This document shows positions 27,814-37,181 of a DNA stretch of 64,000 nt, piece by piece. Origin of the DNA: Methanococcoides burtonii DSM 6242 (GTDB taxonomy: Archaea; Halobacteriota; Methanosarcinia; Methanosarcinales; Methanosarcinaceae); the NCBI RefSeq assembly GCF_000013725.1, contig NC_007955.1, positions 62,001-126,000 of the forward strand. The letters are read 5' to 3'. Under the pieces are notes generated by a model. That model was not told the DNA's origin, made no database searches, and saw nothing but the letters and a program-made list of their open reading frames with translations. The position numbers were made by a program, and so were the translations under genes. How positions within the stretch are numbered: position 1 is the first letter of the stretch; every line of letters starts with the position of its first letter.

Positions 27814-28734
27814 TTATTTCCCACTTCGCTCGAGACTGGAAACATAATTATAAGCTTCGAACGCTGCAATTGCACCATCGCTTGCAGCCGTTACAACCTG
27901 TCGCAAAATAGCATTGCGACAATCACCAACTGCAAAAACGCCTTTTTCGGAACATTCCATCCTTTCATTCGTTATAATGAAACCATATTTGTCTTTATCC
28001 ACATCAACAAATCCGGTACTAGGCTTCACACCTACATATACAAAGACACCATCAATAGGAACCCTACAAACCTCTGCGGCATTAATATCACGTATAACTG
28101 CCTCTCTCACTACAGAATCCCCGACAATTTCCTCAAGAGTAGTACCCCATAAGAACTCAATGTTAGATCTGGCAAATGCCCGGTCCTGAAGTATTTTCGA
28201 AGCTCGAAGTTCATCCCTCCTATGAACAACACAAACAGATGCAGCCATATCAGAAAGAATAAGAGCATCCGTAATTGCAGACTCGCCACCGCCCACTACT
28301 ATCACATTGCGACCTGAAAAAAAAGGACCATCGCAAGTAGCACAATAGGAAACACCTTTTCCACGGAACTCCTCCTCCCCCGGAATTCCAAGATGCTTAG
28401 GTTCTGCACCGGTTGCAATAATAACGCTGCTCGCTTCAATATCACCTTCTGAAGTGTGAACGATTTTCATATCACCCTCCGACCGAACCTCAAGAACATC
28501 CCTATCCTCGACAACAACTCCGGCTGCCTTTGCATGTTCAGCAAATTTATCCATAAGCTCCATACCACCGATGGATGGGAAGCCCGGATAGTTCTCCACA
28601 TCACCCGTAGTTGAGATCTGCCCGCTAACAAATCCTTTTTCAAGAACAAGTGTATTGAGACCATATCTCACAGCATATATTCCGGCGGAAAGACCACCAG
28701 GCCCCCCACCAATTATTATTAAATCATATACCAT
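27814..28734 (-). CDS. trxB: Thioredoxin-disulfide reductase
   Basis: 306 residues. FAD-binding GGGPGGLSAGIYA at 9-21, the redox-active CATC (C131, C134), a second nucleotide-binding GGGESAITDALIL, and the C-terminal FAD contact GVFAVGDCRN. The family reduces thioredoxin with NAD(P)H, or with F420H2 in some methanogens. The missing HRRxxxR pattern is only partly kept (HRRDELRAS), so the donor cannot be fixed from sequence. It lies 12 bp after a small thioredoxin, an obvious partner. Confidence 0.95.
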   Translation of the reverse strand: MVYDLIIIGGGPGGLSAGIYAVRYGLNTLVLEKGFVSGQISTTGDVENYPGFPSIGGMELMDKFAEHAKAAGVVVEDRDVLEVRSEGDMKIVHTSEGDIEASSVIIATGAEPKHLGIPGEEEFRGKGVSYCATCDGPFFSGRNVIVVGGGESAITDALILSDMAASVCVVHRRDELRASKILQDRAFARSNIEFLWGTTLEEIVGDSVVREAVIRDINAAEVCRVPIDGVFVYVGVKPSTGFVDVDKDKYGFIITNERMECSEKGVFAVGDCRNAILRQVVTAASDGAIAAFEAYNYVSSLERSGK

Positions 28735-28746
28735 TAAAATACCTCA

Positions 28747-28989
28747 TCAAGAAAGCATAGAAACAGCTTTTTCCTTGTTAGGGACACCAACAAATGCCAC
28801 TTTCCCATCTATGATAGTAGTAGGAACTGACATTATAGAATACTCCTCTGCAAGTTTTTCACCCTCAGGAGTATCAAAATCAACTTCATCATAGTCAAAA
28901 TCATGCCCCTCTTTTAAGCTCTGCCAGAGTTTCTTTGCAGCAGGACAGACATGACACCACGAAGCATGAACAAGTATAACCTTTGTCAT
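28747..28989 (-). CDS. Small thioredoxin/glutaredoxin-like protein
   Basis: 80 residues with CHVC (C12, C15) after a short first strand, and the cis-proline turn SVPTTI. Short MJ0307/Mt0807-type archaeal thioredoxins look like this. AAGGTGG precedes the ATG at 28989. First gene of a trx-trxB-DUF2111 unit; likely substrate of the adjacent reductase. Confidence 0.93.
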   Translation of the reverse strand: MTKVILVHASWCHVCPAAKKLWQSLKEGHDFDYDEVDFDTPEGEKLAEEYSIMSVPTTIIDGKVAFVGVPNKEKAVSMLS

Positions 28990-29096
28990 CAATTACCACC
29001 TTTTGTTAATATTGATATATTATATAGGAAACTCATCCAATAAATACAATACTAAAAAATAAAGGTGAAATACCCGATAATCGAATACGCGTATCC

Positions 29097-30047
29097 TTAC
29101 TGAACATTCAACCAGGCCTGATCAAGCTGCCCACTGTAACGTGTTCCACCAAATTCAAAAACAACGGTAGGCTCTTCGATCGCGACCCACCCAGGAACAT
29201 TTGGAGTAACCTTCCATGTCCGTTTTACAGATTCACCGGGATTAATATTACCAAACGAAAGAGTGGCCTTTTTCACATTAACACCAGTAGGGAAAGTTGC
29301 AATTATTACAAAATTCTCATAAGGCTGCTGATAGAAGTTCTTCACCCAAACATCGACCCCAACGCTCTGACCAGATGGACACTGGGCAGGCGGCATTATT
29401 TTAATGAACTGAGTTAGAGTTCTATTTTCAACAGGTACTGCATTCGAGATATCCACACTCGGACCTGAGTTGCCACCAGACTTATTGTTTTTATTTATGA
29501 TAAGACCCGCTACAAGAATGCAAATAGACACACACCCGATTAGTGGTGCGTTCTCCACCAGAGGATCAAGATGTGTTGGGGATACAGTCACATTTATAAG
29601 AGCTGTATCAGATTGAGAGATAGGAGTGTCAAAATTCACTTTTGTTATAATCCATTGGCTACCAGACTTTTGAGTCCTGAAATATATCTGTTTTTGAACA
29701 GAACCTACAACCTGATCATTTTCAAAAATACTAACAGTGCAATCAGCGACCACATAAGCAACATCTTCTTCGACAGTTATATCTTTCAAAGTTATCTGCT
29801 GGATAGAACCTGCCGGGATATCCCTGTTCTTAAACATCCCTTCTAAAGATACAGGTACCTTGAAATCATTACCCACATAATAAGAAAATGCAGTATCAAA
29901 TTCGCCCTCATTAAACGAGTTGAGAAAATTCAGGACAGTATCATTAATTGCTTCCTGCGAATCCGTACCCAAACAACCACTAGTACAGACCAGAAAGATA
30001 AGAAATATGCATGTACATGACAACCCTTTTTCAATCAACGTCACCAT
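29097..30047 (-). CDS. Lipoprotein with NTF2-like and beta-sandwich domains
   Basis: 316 residues. The lipobox CTSGC follows a hydrophobic leader (about 10-25). An NTF2/DUF4878-like domain comes next (NFLNSFNEGEFDTAFSYYV, then WIITKVNFD), an internal TM segment lies near 165-183 (ENAPLIGCVSICILVAGLI), and the C-terminal half is an Ig-like domain (VGVDVWVKNFYQQPYENFVI, TWKVTPNVPGW). The internal TM makes it look like a fusion of two surface modules. Function unknown; next to the archaellin but divergent in style. Confidence 0.75.
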   Translation of the reverse strand: MVTLIEKGLSCTCIFLIFLVCTSGCLGTDSQEAINDTVLNFLNSFNEGEFDTAFSYYVGNDFKVPVSLEGMFKNRDIPAGSIQQITLKDITVEEDVAYVVADCTVSIFENDQVVGSVQKQIYFRTQKSGSQWIITKVNFDTPISQSDTALINVTVSPTHLDPLVENAPLIGCVSICILVAGLIINKNNKSGGNSGPSVDISNAVPVENRTLTQFIKIMPPAQCPSGQSVGVDVWVKNFYQQPYENFVIIATFPTGVNVKKATLSFGNINPGESVKRTWKVTPNVPGWVAIEEPTVVFEFGGTRYSGQLDQAWLNVQ

Positions 30048-30158
30048 ATGACAATAGCTCCTTCATTAAAATGATAATAACAATCAATGTCAATGCAAAA
30101 CGATTAAGATAAAACAATTGTTTAAAAAAAATAAAAGGATAAGGTGAATAAATTCACC

Positions 30159-30938
30159 TTATGGCCAGAGTGCAATTGATTTTCTTACACCAAATGAAGG
30201 TGAGGTAAATCCTGCGGATGTTGTTGAACCAGCTTCCGGCGTAAGGATTAAGTTTACAGTGGACCTTGGGGAAACAGTGATACCTGAATCCTTAAGACCG
30301 GAAAGTGCCACTTCATCAAGAGTTGTATGGCTGCCTGCGCTTGCTGTGGTTGATACGGTGGAGATATAGATGTTTACAAGATCTCCCTGGTTCATGATAG
30401 GCTCTGCCTGTGAGAATGATTCATCCTCATCCCTGATCTGTTCGACTGTGAAGAAGAACCTTGAATTGTTACCCATATCCGTAGTATTCTCTGTGGCTAA
30501 AACAATCATATTTGCAGCAGAGCTTGCAGTTGAGCTGAAATTAGTCATTGCATCACCATATGCCTTCGAATTGCCCGCATAGACAAGATCATTAATAGAA
30601 TCACCATCAGTAACTGTAATGACAACCTGATTAAGATCAATTTCGGAGCTACCGATATTGAGTGCTACTTTTACTTTAAGAAGGTCAACTGTTTCAGAGG
30701 TAGTACCTGAGCCGCTGGCACGCACACCTTCAATACCCTTGATCAACAAGTTAGATGATACTTCTTGGGCTGCCTGCTTACCAGTTGATTGCGCTCTTTC
30801 CTGAAGTACACCAGAAGTCTGGATCAATACTGCTGCAGCGACTGCAGCAACCAATACCATTGCAATGAAGATAATAAGTGTGCCGATTCCTGCCTGAGCA
30901 CGATCATTATTCATCATCAGATGTTTATTTGCTTTCAT
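30159..30938 (-). CDS. flaB: Archaellin (flagellin B type)
   Basis: 259 residues with the archaeal class III signal peptide: a basic N-terminus, cleavage near residues 14-16 (NDRAQAGIGTL) and the hydrophobic assembly helix IIFIAMVLVAAVAAAVLIQT. The mature part is Ser/Thr-rich with N-glycosylation sequons (NFS, NTT, NNS). AGGAGATG precedes the ATG. No flaC-J genes follow in this window, so it stands alone here; the secretion machinery must be elsewhere. Confidence 0.95.
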   Translation of the reverse strand: MKANKHLMMNNDRAQAGIGTLIIFIAMVLVAAVAAAVLIQTSGVLQERAQSTGKQAAQEVSSNLLIKGIEGVRASGSGTTSETVDLLKVKVALNIGSSEIDLNQVVITVTDGDSINDLVYAGNSKAYGDAMTNFSSTASSAANMIVLATENTTDMGNNSRFFFTVEQIRDEDESFSQAEPIMNQGDLVNIYISTVSTTASAGSHTTLDEVALSGLKDSGITVSPRSTVNLILTPEAGSTTSAGFTSPSFGVRKSIALWP

Positions 30939-31216
30939 TCATTCATCTCCTACTTTTAAAGTTTATCAGATAATTGGAATAAATTCATCTTAGGTAGATA
31001 GAGTAGTTTCTCTTGGATCAATGTGGGAATCGTGAACTGCGAAAGTGTTCGAGAACCTTTTTCAGTAACACGAATTGCCAGACCTCAACTTTGAGATCAT
31101 ATTAACCACAATGAAACGATGGATGAAACACATAATATGATAATTGTTCAACATTTCAAACAAATAATATTATATATCATTTCCATCATATACTCATCAT
31201 AATTAGTATGATAGTT

Positions 31217-31229
31217 TTTATATAAATAC
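31217..31229 (+). promoter_or_regulatory. TATA box in the 30939-31331 intergenic stretch
   Basis: TTTATATAAATAC about 110 bases before the membrane protein start. The 393-bp divergent stretch between flaB and this gene also holds AT-rich TATA-like tracts near 31170-31180 that could serve flaB. No gene or clear operator seen. Confidence 0.4.
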
Positions 31230-31331
31230 TCCACGGTTGGAAAATCCAAACGAAAAACATCATTGGAAAAAGGAATGTAAATATTTCCCATAGGGAAAGT
31301 TTCAGACATCAAACGAACGAGATGAACAAAA

Positions 31332-32120
31332 ATGAGTATCTTGCTCTTACTAAATAGTACAATTTGTTTTGCAATAGCAGTGATCTCTTTGACTTTTGCA
31401 TGGGTACTTGCAAAAAATGAGAATCTGGAAAAACAGAACTCAAAGCCTACCCTTTATGCATTGATTACATTCTGGCTGCTTGTATCTTTTACATATTACC
31501 CCACAGCATTACGAATGATAGCAGCCTATCTTGATAATGCACAAGTTGACATAGCGATGTATTACATAGCATCAATTCCTTTTGCTTTTGTCTCCGTGCC
31601 AGTGGCATACTTCATTATCTATGTAATAACAGGAAATAAACAGGCAAGTAGCTACGTAAGCATCATATTCGCAATGTTCGGAGCATCATATCTGATGTTC
31701 CTTTTGACTAACAGAGTAGTAGAACCATTAGTAACCTACTGGTCATCAATTATCAATATAAACAGCAACATTGCGATCAACATTTATCTGATTGGCCTGT
31801 TTGTCATCCCTACCGCCATGATACTTGGAATTCTATTGTTAATACTTCTACGGAAGATATCGAAAAAAATACGATACCGTACTGTACTGTTACTAGTATC
31901 AATCTCTTTCGTCATCGATTTCATGCTAACGGACATGATCACCACATTTGATATGCTGCAGTTTGTTGCAAGGATCTTTGTCCTTATAGGAACAGTTCTT
32001 GCATACATTTCATATTTCCCACCCCCAGCATTACAAGAAAGACTCGGCATTTACCAGCATAATTTTGAGTCGTGTGATGAAGCGGAATACATGGATCTTG
32101 AGGAAGACATCGATGTCTGA
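31332..32120 (+). CDS. Multi-TM membrane protein, unknown
   Basis: 262 residues with about seven hydrophobic helices and an acidic C-terminal tail (DEAEYMDLEEDIDV). The pattern of seven helices then a cytoplasmic tail recalls sensor-type 7TM domains but lacks any output domain. Its stop overlaps the next gene by 8 bp (ATGTCTGA), so the two are translationally coupled and may work together. Family not recognised. Confidence 0.75.
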   Translation: MSILLLLNSTICFAIAVISLTFAWVLAKNENLEKQNSKPTLYALITFWLLVSFTYYPTALRMIAAYLDNAQVDIAMYYIASIPFAFVSVPVAYFIIYVITGNKQASSYVSIIFAMFGASYLMFLLTNRVVEPLVTYWSSIININSNIAINIYLIGLFVIPTAMILGILLLILLRKISKKIRYRTVLLLVSISFVIDFMLTDMITTFDMLQFVARIFVLIGTVLAYISYFPPPALQERLGIYQHNFESCDEAEYMDLEEDIDV

Positions 32121-32475
32121 CACAATCAATGTTGAGTATGAGAAAAAGGTGGCCGAATTCTACCAGTCATTGGGAATAAACCAGGGACCAGGGGATATTC
32201 AATATCGTCTGATATTACTAGTTCTCAAAAAGAATGAAGGCAAAATAACGGAATTTGCCGAAATAAGAGAATACACAGACCAATTTGCAGATAGAGGAAG
32301 CATTGGAAGTAAGATGAAGACGGTATTCCAGTTAGAAGGACTTGCAAAGAAAATACAACGCGGCGGATATATCATAACAGAAAGGGGATTAATAGCCGCT
32401 AATTTTTTGAACTATACATCTGCATTCTACAAAAAGACAAAGAGCATGCAGGCAATGCTTGATCGTCTTCCATAA
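32113..32475 (+). CDS. Small winged-helix-like protein coupled to membrane protein
   Basis: 120 residues, soluble, with alternating helices (EFAEIREYTDQFADRGSIGSKMKTV) and a possible wing (KKIQRGGYIITERGLIAANFL). It may be a DNA-binding partner of the overlapping 7-helix membrane protein, a one-component split sensor; inference. The ATG at 32113 lies within the preceding gene; longer upstream starts would overlap it more and are rejected. Confidence 0.65.
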   Translation: MSDTINVEYEKKVAEFYQSLGINQGPGDIQYRLILLVLKKNEGKITEFAEIREYTDQFADRGSIGSKMKTVFQLEGLAKKIQRGGYIITERGLIAANFLNYTSAFYKKTKSMQAMLDRLP

Positions 32476-32486
32476 TGGCGAAAGAT

Positions 32487-32531
32487 GTATATATAATAAA
32501 TATTATGTACATGTATATACTTTAATGTACA
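32487..32531 (+). promoter_or_regulatory. trp promoter with two TGTACA boxes
   Basis: An AT-rich TATA region (about 32487-32500, tatatataataaatat) is followed by TGTACA at 32506-32511 and again at 32526-32531, exactly 20 bp apart. TGTACA is the TRP-box consensus bound by TrpY in Methanothermobacter. The boxes would overlap the transcription start just upstream of trpC (ATG 32544), as expected for tryptophan-dependent repression. No trpY is in the window. Confidence 0.65.
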
Positions 32532-32543
32532 TACGTGGTTATT

Positions 32544-33359
32544 ATGCACTCTGCAATACATGAAATTATCAATTCTACGGAAAAGCGGGTTAAAGCGCTT
32601 TACGAAGCGGAAGATCATCCAATTTTGAAGGGAGATACACAGGGGATAGAGAAGATAATCGAAGCTATTCATTCAAAAAAGGATAGTGGAAAGGTTCCGA
32701 TCATTGCCGAGGTCAAACCTGCATCCCCGTCTATGAAAATAATGGACATTTCACCGGAAGAAGCGGGAAAAATTGCCATGGATATGGAAAATGCAGGAGC
32801 TATTGCCATATCGGTCCTTACAGAACCAGAGTTCTTTGAAGGTTCCATTGATAATCTTAAAGCTGTCAGAGAAGCTATTTCACTACCCGTCCTGAGAAAA
32901 GATTTCATTATTGATAAGGTGCAGTTCGATGAGGTAAGAAGTGATCTTATATTATTGATAGCAGGACTTCTCGGCGAGAAACTGGAAGAACTCATCGAAT
33001 ATGCACGATCAAAGGAATTCGAACCTCTTGTGGAAGTACACAATAAGGAAGAACTTACATATGTTCTTGAGAATAGTTCAGCAAAGATAGTAGGTATCAA
33101 TAATCGCGACCTTACAACCCTTGAGGTGGATATTGCTACCACAGAGGAACTTATACCGATAATAAAAAAGTACGACAGGAGAACAGGTGAAGAGCACCTT
33201 GTGATCAGTGAGAGTGGCGTACACACACCTGAAGACGCAAGAAGGATGATGAGAGCCGGTGCTGATGCGATACTTATCGGAACTTCCATTGTCAAAGATG
33301 AAGATATTTATAGAAAGACCAAAGAACTGGTCGATGCACTTGATAACACTATAGAATGA
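32544..33359 (+). CDS. trpC: Indole-3-glycerol-phosphate synthase
   Basis: 271 residues, a TIM barrel that closes CdRP to indole-3-glycerol phosphate. Seen: [10 protein letters not shown] (catalytic Lys), [23 protein letters not shown] (second Lys), [13 protein letters not shown], and SESGV with [12 protein letters not shown] (phosphate site). First gene of trpC-trpB-trpA. ATG at 32544 is used; a GTG at 32535 is possible. No ribosome binding site, so perhaps a short or absent leader. Confidence 0.95.
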   Translation: MHSAIHEIINSTEKRVKALYEAEDHPILKGDTQGIEKIIEAIHSKKDSGKVPIIAEVKPASPSMKIMDISPEEAGKIAMDMENAGAIAISVLTEPEFFEGSIDNLKAVREAISLPVLRKDFIIDKVQFDEVRSDLILLIAGLLGEKLEELIEYARSKEFEPLVEVHNKEELTYVLENSSAKIVGINNRDLTTLEVDIATTEELIPIIKKYDRRTGEEHLVISESGVHTPEDARRMMRAGADAILIGTSIVKDEDIYRKTKELVDALDNTIE

Positions 33360-33376
33360 TAATAGGGAGGTATGAT

Positions 33377-34558
33377 ATGAGCAATACAAAATATGGAAAG
33401 TACGGTGGACAGTTCGTCCCCGAGATACTGATGCCTGCTCTCGAAGAACTTGAGCAGGGATATGAGAAGTACAGGAACGATCCACAATTTATGGAGGAGC
33501 TTGATTATTATCTGAAAGATTTTGCAGGTCGGGAAACACCTCTTTATCACGCCAGGAACCTCAGCAAAAAATACGGTACAAAGATTTATCTAAAAAGGGA
33601 AGATCTTGTGCATGGTGGCGCTCACAAACTAAACAACACGATCGGCCAGGCGTTGCTTGCAAAGTATATGGGAAAGTCAAGACTTGTAGCAGAGACCGGG
33701 GCAGGCCAGCATGGTACTGCTACTGCCATGGCAGGGACTAATCTGGGATTCGAGACCCATGTATATATGGGCGCCAAGGATATGGAAAGACAGCGCATGA
33801 ACGTGTATCGAATGGAGATCATGGGTACAGAAGTACATCCGGTCGAGTCCGGCTCAAGAACACTTAAAGATGCTATCAACGAAGCACTGCGCGATTGGGT
33901 CTCAAATGTAGAGAATACACATTATCTGATAGGTTCAGTAGTTGGACCACATCCATATCCAATGATGGTAAGAGATTTTCAGAGCGTGATCGGAAATGAG
34001 GTAAAGCAACAGATAATAAAAAAGGAGGGTCGTTATCCGGATTCAATAGTTGCCTGTGCAGGTGGTGGCAGTAATGCCATGGGGATATTCCACCCGTTCA
34101 TTGAAGAGGATGTGAAACTTATAGCGGTAGAAGCAGGCGGAAAAGGTATGGAATATACCAAAGATGCGGCACTTCATTCGGCATCACTTTCCGTTGGAGA
34201 AGATGGCGTTCTCCAGGGTGCTCGTACCCGCATACTTCAGGATGAGTATGGCCAGATCCTCGAATCAAGTTCTATTTCAGCAGGACTGGATTATTCAGGA
34301 GTAGGTCCGGAACTTGCCCATCTTGCGGATATTGGAAGAATTCTGCCCCGTGTTGTCAATGATGACTTGGCATTGGAAGCGTTTCACGAACTAAGCCGTG
34401 TGGAAGGCATCATCCCTGCACTTGAATCATCTCATGCAGTAGCACATGTTATGGAAGCAGCAGAGTCAGGAGAACTTGGCGAGCTTGTGGTCATCAATCT
34501 ATCCGGAAGAGGAGACAAGGACCTTGAAACCGTTATTGGGCTCGAAAGGAGGAAGTGA
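33377..34558 (+). CDS. trpB: Tryptophan synthase beta chain
   Basis: 393 residues, makes tryptophan from indole and serine. PLP lysine K84 in [11 protein letters not shown], phosphate cup [31 protein letters not shown]. Full length. GGGAGG is just before the ATG at 33377, 17 bp after trpC, so the longer reading from 33356 is rejected. A classical TrpB1 with trpA one base downstream, so an alpha2beta2 complex is expected. Confidence 0.97.
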   Translation: MSNTKYGKYGGQFVPEILMPALEELEQGYEKYRNDPQFMEELDYYLKDFAGRETPLYHARNLSKKYGTKIYLKREDLVHGGAHKLNNTIGQALLAKYMGKSRLVAETGAGQHGTATAMAGTNLGFETHVYMGAKDMERQRMNVYRMEIMGTEVHPVESGSRTLKDAINEALRDWVSNVENTHYLIGSVVGPHPYPMMVRDFQSVIGNEVKQQIIKKEGRYPDSIVACAGGGSNAMGIFHPFIEEDVKLIAVEAGGKGMEYTKDAALHSASLSVGEDGVLQGARTRILQDEYGQILESSSISAGLDYSGVGPELAHLADIGRILPRVVNDDLALEAFHELSRVEGIIPALESSHAVAHVMEAAESGELGELVVINLSGRGDKDLETVIGLERRK

Positions 34559-34559
34559 T

Positions 34560-35339
34560 ATGAGATTAGCTGATAAATTCAATGAAATAAAGAACAGGAA
34601 TGAGACAGCACTTCTTGCTTATGTTTGTGCAGGAGATCCCGATATTGATTCGACCCCACGAATTGTTGATTCGCTGATAAAGGGTGGTGCAGATATTATT
34701 GAGCTGGGATTGCCATTCTCCGATCCGGTGGCAGACGGACCCACCATACAGGCAGCATCAGAAAGAGCACTTACAGCAGGAATGAACCCGGACAGGTATT
34801 TTGAACTTGTGGCAAACCTTGATGTGCAGGTACCACTTGTTTGTATGACATATTATAATCTGATATACAAACGCGGAATTGAAAAATTTGTAAAGGATTG
34901 TATAAGTTCGGGCATTAGCGGATTGATCATCCCGGATCTACCGGCAGAGGAAAGCGCCGACCTTGCAAACTGCTGCTCACAAGAAGGAGTAGACCTGATA
35001 TTTTTGGTAGCTCCGATCACTACGGATGAGAGAATAGAGATGATATTGTCTAAGACTTCCGGCTTTGTGTACATTGTCTCAAGATCAGGCGTTACAGGAA
35101 CAAGGTCCGACGTCACAGCTGCGACCTCCGACATAATTTCAAGAGTCAGAACAGACATCCCGAAGGCTGTTGGTTTCGGAATTTCCAATGCAGAACAAGC
35201 TGCAAAGATCATAGATGCAGGTGCGGACGGAGTTATAGTAGGTTCTGCTTTTGTAGATATTATCGCATCAGGAAATGATGTCGAAAAAAGACTGGAAGAC
35301 CTTACAGCTGAGATCAAGTCAGTCTGTAGAAGGGACTGA
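34560..35339 (+). CDS. trpA: Tryptophan synthase alpha chain
   Basis: 259 residues, a TIM barrel that cleaves indole-3-glycerol phosphate to indole. Catalytic E48 (IIELGLPFSDP) and D59 (VADGPTIQ) match the E. coli Glu49/Asp60 pair; the phosphate site is GFGISN with VIVGSAFV. GGAGGAAGT precedes the ATG, which lies one base after the trpB stop. Last gene of the operon. trpE, G, D and F are not here, so the pathway is split. Confidence 0.97.
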   Translation: MRLADKFNEIKNRNETALLAYVCAGDPDIDSTPRIVDSLIKGGADIIELGLPFSDPVADGPTIQAASERALTAGMNPDRYFELVANLDVQVPLVCMTYYNLIYKRGIEKFVKDCISSGISGLIIPDLPAEESADLANCCSQEGVDLIFLVAPITTDERIEMILSKTSGFVYIVSRSGVTGTRSDVTAATSDIISRVRTDIPKAVGFGISNAEQAAKIIDAGADGVIVGSAFVDIIASGNDVEKRLEDLTAEIKSVCRRD

Positions 35340-35357
35340 AGAACATAAATTAAACTT

Positions 35358-35377
35358 AGAGGGAGTTAGATCCCTCT
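35358..35377. terminator. Hairpin between convergent trpA and ftsY
   Basis: AGAGGGA and TCCCTCT form a 7-bp stem around GTTAGA, followed by TTAATTATT. It lies 19 bases after trpA and just past the end of ftsY on the other strand, so it may stop transcription from both sides. Confidence 0.7.
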
Positions 35378-35381
35378 TTAA

Positions 35382-36482
35382 TTATTCGAACAACTGATCT
35401 ACGAACCATTCAGGATCGAACTTTTTAAGGTCGTCATACCCCTGCCCCATCCCAAGGAACAGAATTGGTTTACCTGTTATGTAGGCAATGGATATTGCTG
35501 CACCGCCTTTGGAATCAGCATCTGTTTTCGTTAAAATTGAGCCATGAATTGGAACAGCAGTATTGAATTGCTGAGCACGTTCTACGGCGTCATTACCTGC
35601 AACTGCCTCATCCACAAAGATGATGAGATCAGGAGAGCTTACACGGCAGACCTTCTCAAGCTGTGCCATGAGATTCACATTAGTGTGCATCCTACCGGCA
35701 GTATCGGAAAGTACGACATCCACATTGTGTGCCTTTGCATGCTGTACAGCATCATAGACAACTGCTGCAGGGTCACCACCTTCCTGATGCTTGATCAGTT
35801 TTACGCCGATCCTCTCTGCATGAATAGCAATTTGATCGATAGCTCCTGCCCTGAAAGTGTCACCAGCTGCAATAACAACAGAATATTTCATGTCTTTCAG
35901 GCGTTTTGCCATTTTAGAGATGGTTGTGGTCTTTCCAGTTCCGTTAATGCCTATGAAAACAATATGGACCGGCTTTTCCGCATCCCTGATGTAGTCGTCA
36001 AGATCAAAAACGTTTGCAGACATGACTTTGTAGATAGCACTTCTCAATGCATTCTCCACAAGCTCACCAGTATTCTTCCCAAGCTTCTTGCGACTTCCCA
36101 CAAGTTCTTCTTTTACAGACTCGACTATCGCCTCTGCGACATTGATAGCAATATCACTCTCAAGCAAAGCCATTTCAAGCTCCCAAAGAGAATCTTCGAT
36201 ATCACTTCCATCGAGTATGACCTCTCTTTCAAAAACAAGGGCTTTAGCCTTTTGAGCAAAACCGATCTTTTGTTTTAAAGAGGGAGAAGCTTCTGTTTTG
36301 TCAAGCTGATCTTCAAAAGAAGAAACGTTTTCCGAAACCTCTGGAGTTGATACTGGCTTTTCTGCCGGTTCGATCTCAACGATCTCTTCGACAGGCTCTT
36401 TCAACTCAACAGCCTTCTCATCAATCGTCTTACCGATCGATTGTTTGAAACTACCAAGTTTTTCCTTGAGCTTATTAAACAC
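35382..36482 (-). CDS. ftsY: Signal recognition particle receptor FtsY
   Basis: 366 residues. An acidic, Glu/Val-rich N-terminal A region (1-85), then the NG domain: GINGTGKTT (G1, around 175), DTFRAGAIDQ, LSDTAGRMHTN (G3), LTKTDADSKGGA (G4) and GKPILFLGMGQGYDDL. The SRP GTPase docks ribosome-nascent chain-SRP complexes to the translocon. Last gene of the L39e-to-FtsY operon; srp54 is 25 kb away. Confidence 0.97.
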   Translation of the reverse strand: MFNKLKEKLGSFKQSIGKTIDEKAVELKEPVEEIVEIEPAEKPVSTPEVSENVSSFEDQLDKTEASPSLKQKIGFAQKAKALVFEREVILDGSDIEDSLWELEMALLESDIAINVAEAIVESVKEELVGSRKKLGKNTGELVENALRSAIYKVMSANVFDLDDYIRDAEKPVHIVFIGINGTGKTTTISKMAKRLKDMKYSVVIAAGDTFRAGAIDQIAIHAERIGVKLIKHQEGGDPAAVVYDAVQHAKAHNVDVVLSDTAGRMHTNVNLMAQLEKVCRVSSPDLIIFVDEAVAGNDAVERAQQFNTAVPIHGSILTKTDADSKGGAAISIAYITGKPILFLGMGQGYDDLKKFDPEWFVDQLFE

Positions 36483-36541
36483 TAAAACTCATCCTTAAAA
36501 ATGATAAAAATAAAAAAGGAATCAGAACATAATGAACAAGA

Positions 36542-36958
36542 TCACTGCGGAGGTCTGTTTCCAACTGCTGATTCAATTGAAGCCAGACGCTGCCCTATCT
36601 GAGTAAGGGTTCCATTCAAGCGTTCAACAACCTTGCCGAGCTCTTCCTTGCGCTGAGTGAGCGTTTCAATGGCTTCAGTCGGAGTTTTCTCCACACTGAT
36701 GCCTGCTCCGACACTTACAACGATTTTATCGACATCTGCAATATTCGCATGTATCAATGCCCCTGCTCCCAGAGGAATCATCGTATTAATAGCACCGGAA
36801 GCGGACTTAAGCTCCTCCAGAGTTAAGATGGCACGTGTGCAATCCTCAATAGACATCTGCACCATACCAAGCTGCTGATTAACTGATTCAGCATTCTGCT
36901 GTAACTCACGATGTTGAGCTGCGAGATTTCGTGCGTCCTGTTCACTCGTTTCTGACAT
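36542..36958 (-). CDS. pfdA: Prefoldin alpha subunit
   Basis: 138 residues: two long coiled-coil helices (about 5-45 and 95-130) around a small beta region with LGAGALIHANIADVDKIVVSVGAG, the typical prefoldin alpha layout. The hexameric chaperone hands unfolded proteins to the thermosome. ATG 36958 has a GAGG site at a normal distance; ATG 36967 overlaps the L18ae stop (ATGA) and is the alternative. Confidence 0.95.
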   Translation of the reverse strand: MSETSEQDARNLAAQHRELQQNAESVNQQLGMVQMSIEDCTRAILTLEELKSASGAINTMIPLGAGALIHANIADVDKIVVSVGAGISVEKTPTEAIETLTQRKEELGKVVERLNGTLTQIGQRLASIESAVGNRPPQ

Positions 36959-36963
36959 AGATC

Positions 36964-37140
36964 TCATGCCTCTGTGACACTCTCGATCTTAATTAATGCC
37001 CTAACGATCCTATGTTTACTACCAAAAGTGGACAATGTCTTATCACGAGCATTCTTTTCATTTTGGCTCTCGACGTTCTTGGTAAACTTCTCCCAAGAAT
37101 GTCCTGCTTTGAATGTGCCTTTGACAACATAATTCTGCAT
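36964..37140 (-). CDS. rpl18a: 50S ribosomal protein L18ae (LX)
   Basis: 58 residues starting [19 protein letters not shown] and ending [14 protein letters not shown], the archaeal LX/L18ae/L20e protein. Its TGA overlaps the prefoldin start region. Missed easily because it is so short, but it sits at its usual place between aIF6 and prefoldin alpha. Confidence 0.95.
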   Translation of the reverse strand: MQNYVVKGTFKAGHSWEKFTKNVESQNEKNARDKTLSTFGSKHRIVRALIKIESVTEA

Positions 37141-37181
37141 ATGAAATCACCTGTTATATTAATTAATTTAAAGACCAATGA

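Noticed and set aside
32535-32543. GTG 32535 as the trpC start
   Set aside because: It would lie only four bases after the second TGTACA box and adds three non-conserved residues; ATG 32544 is preferred though not proven.
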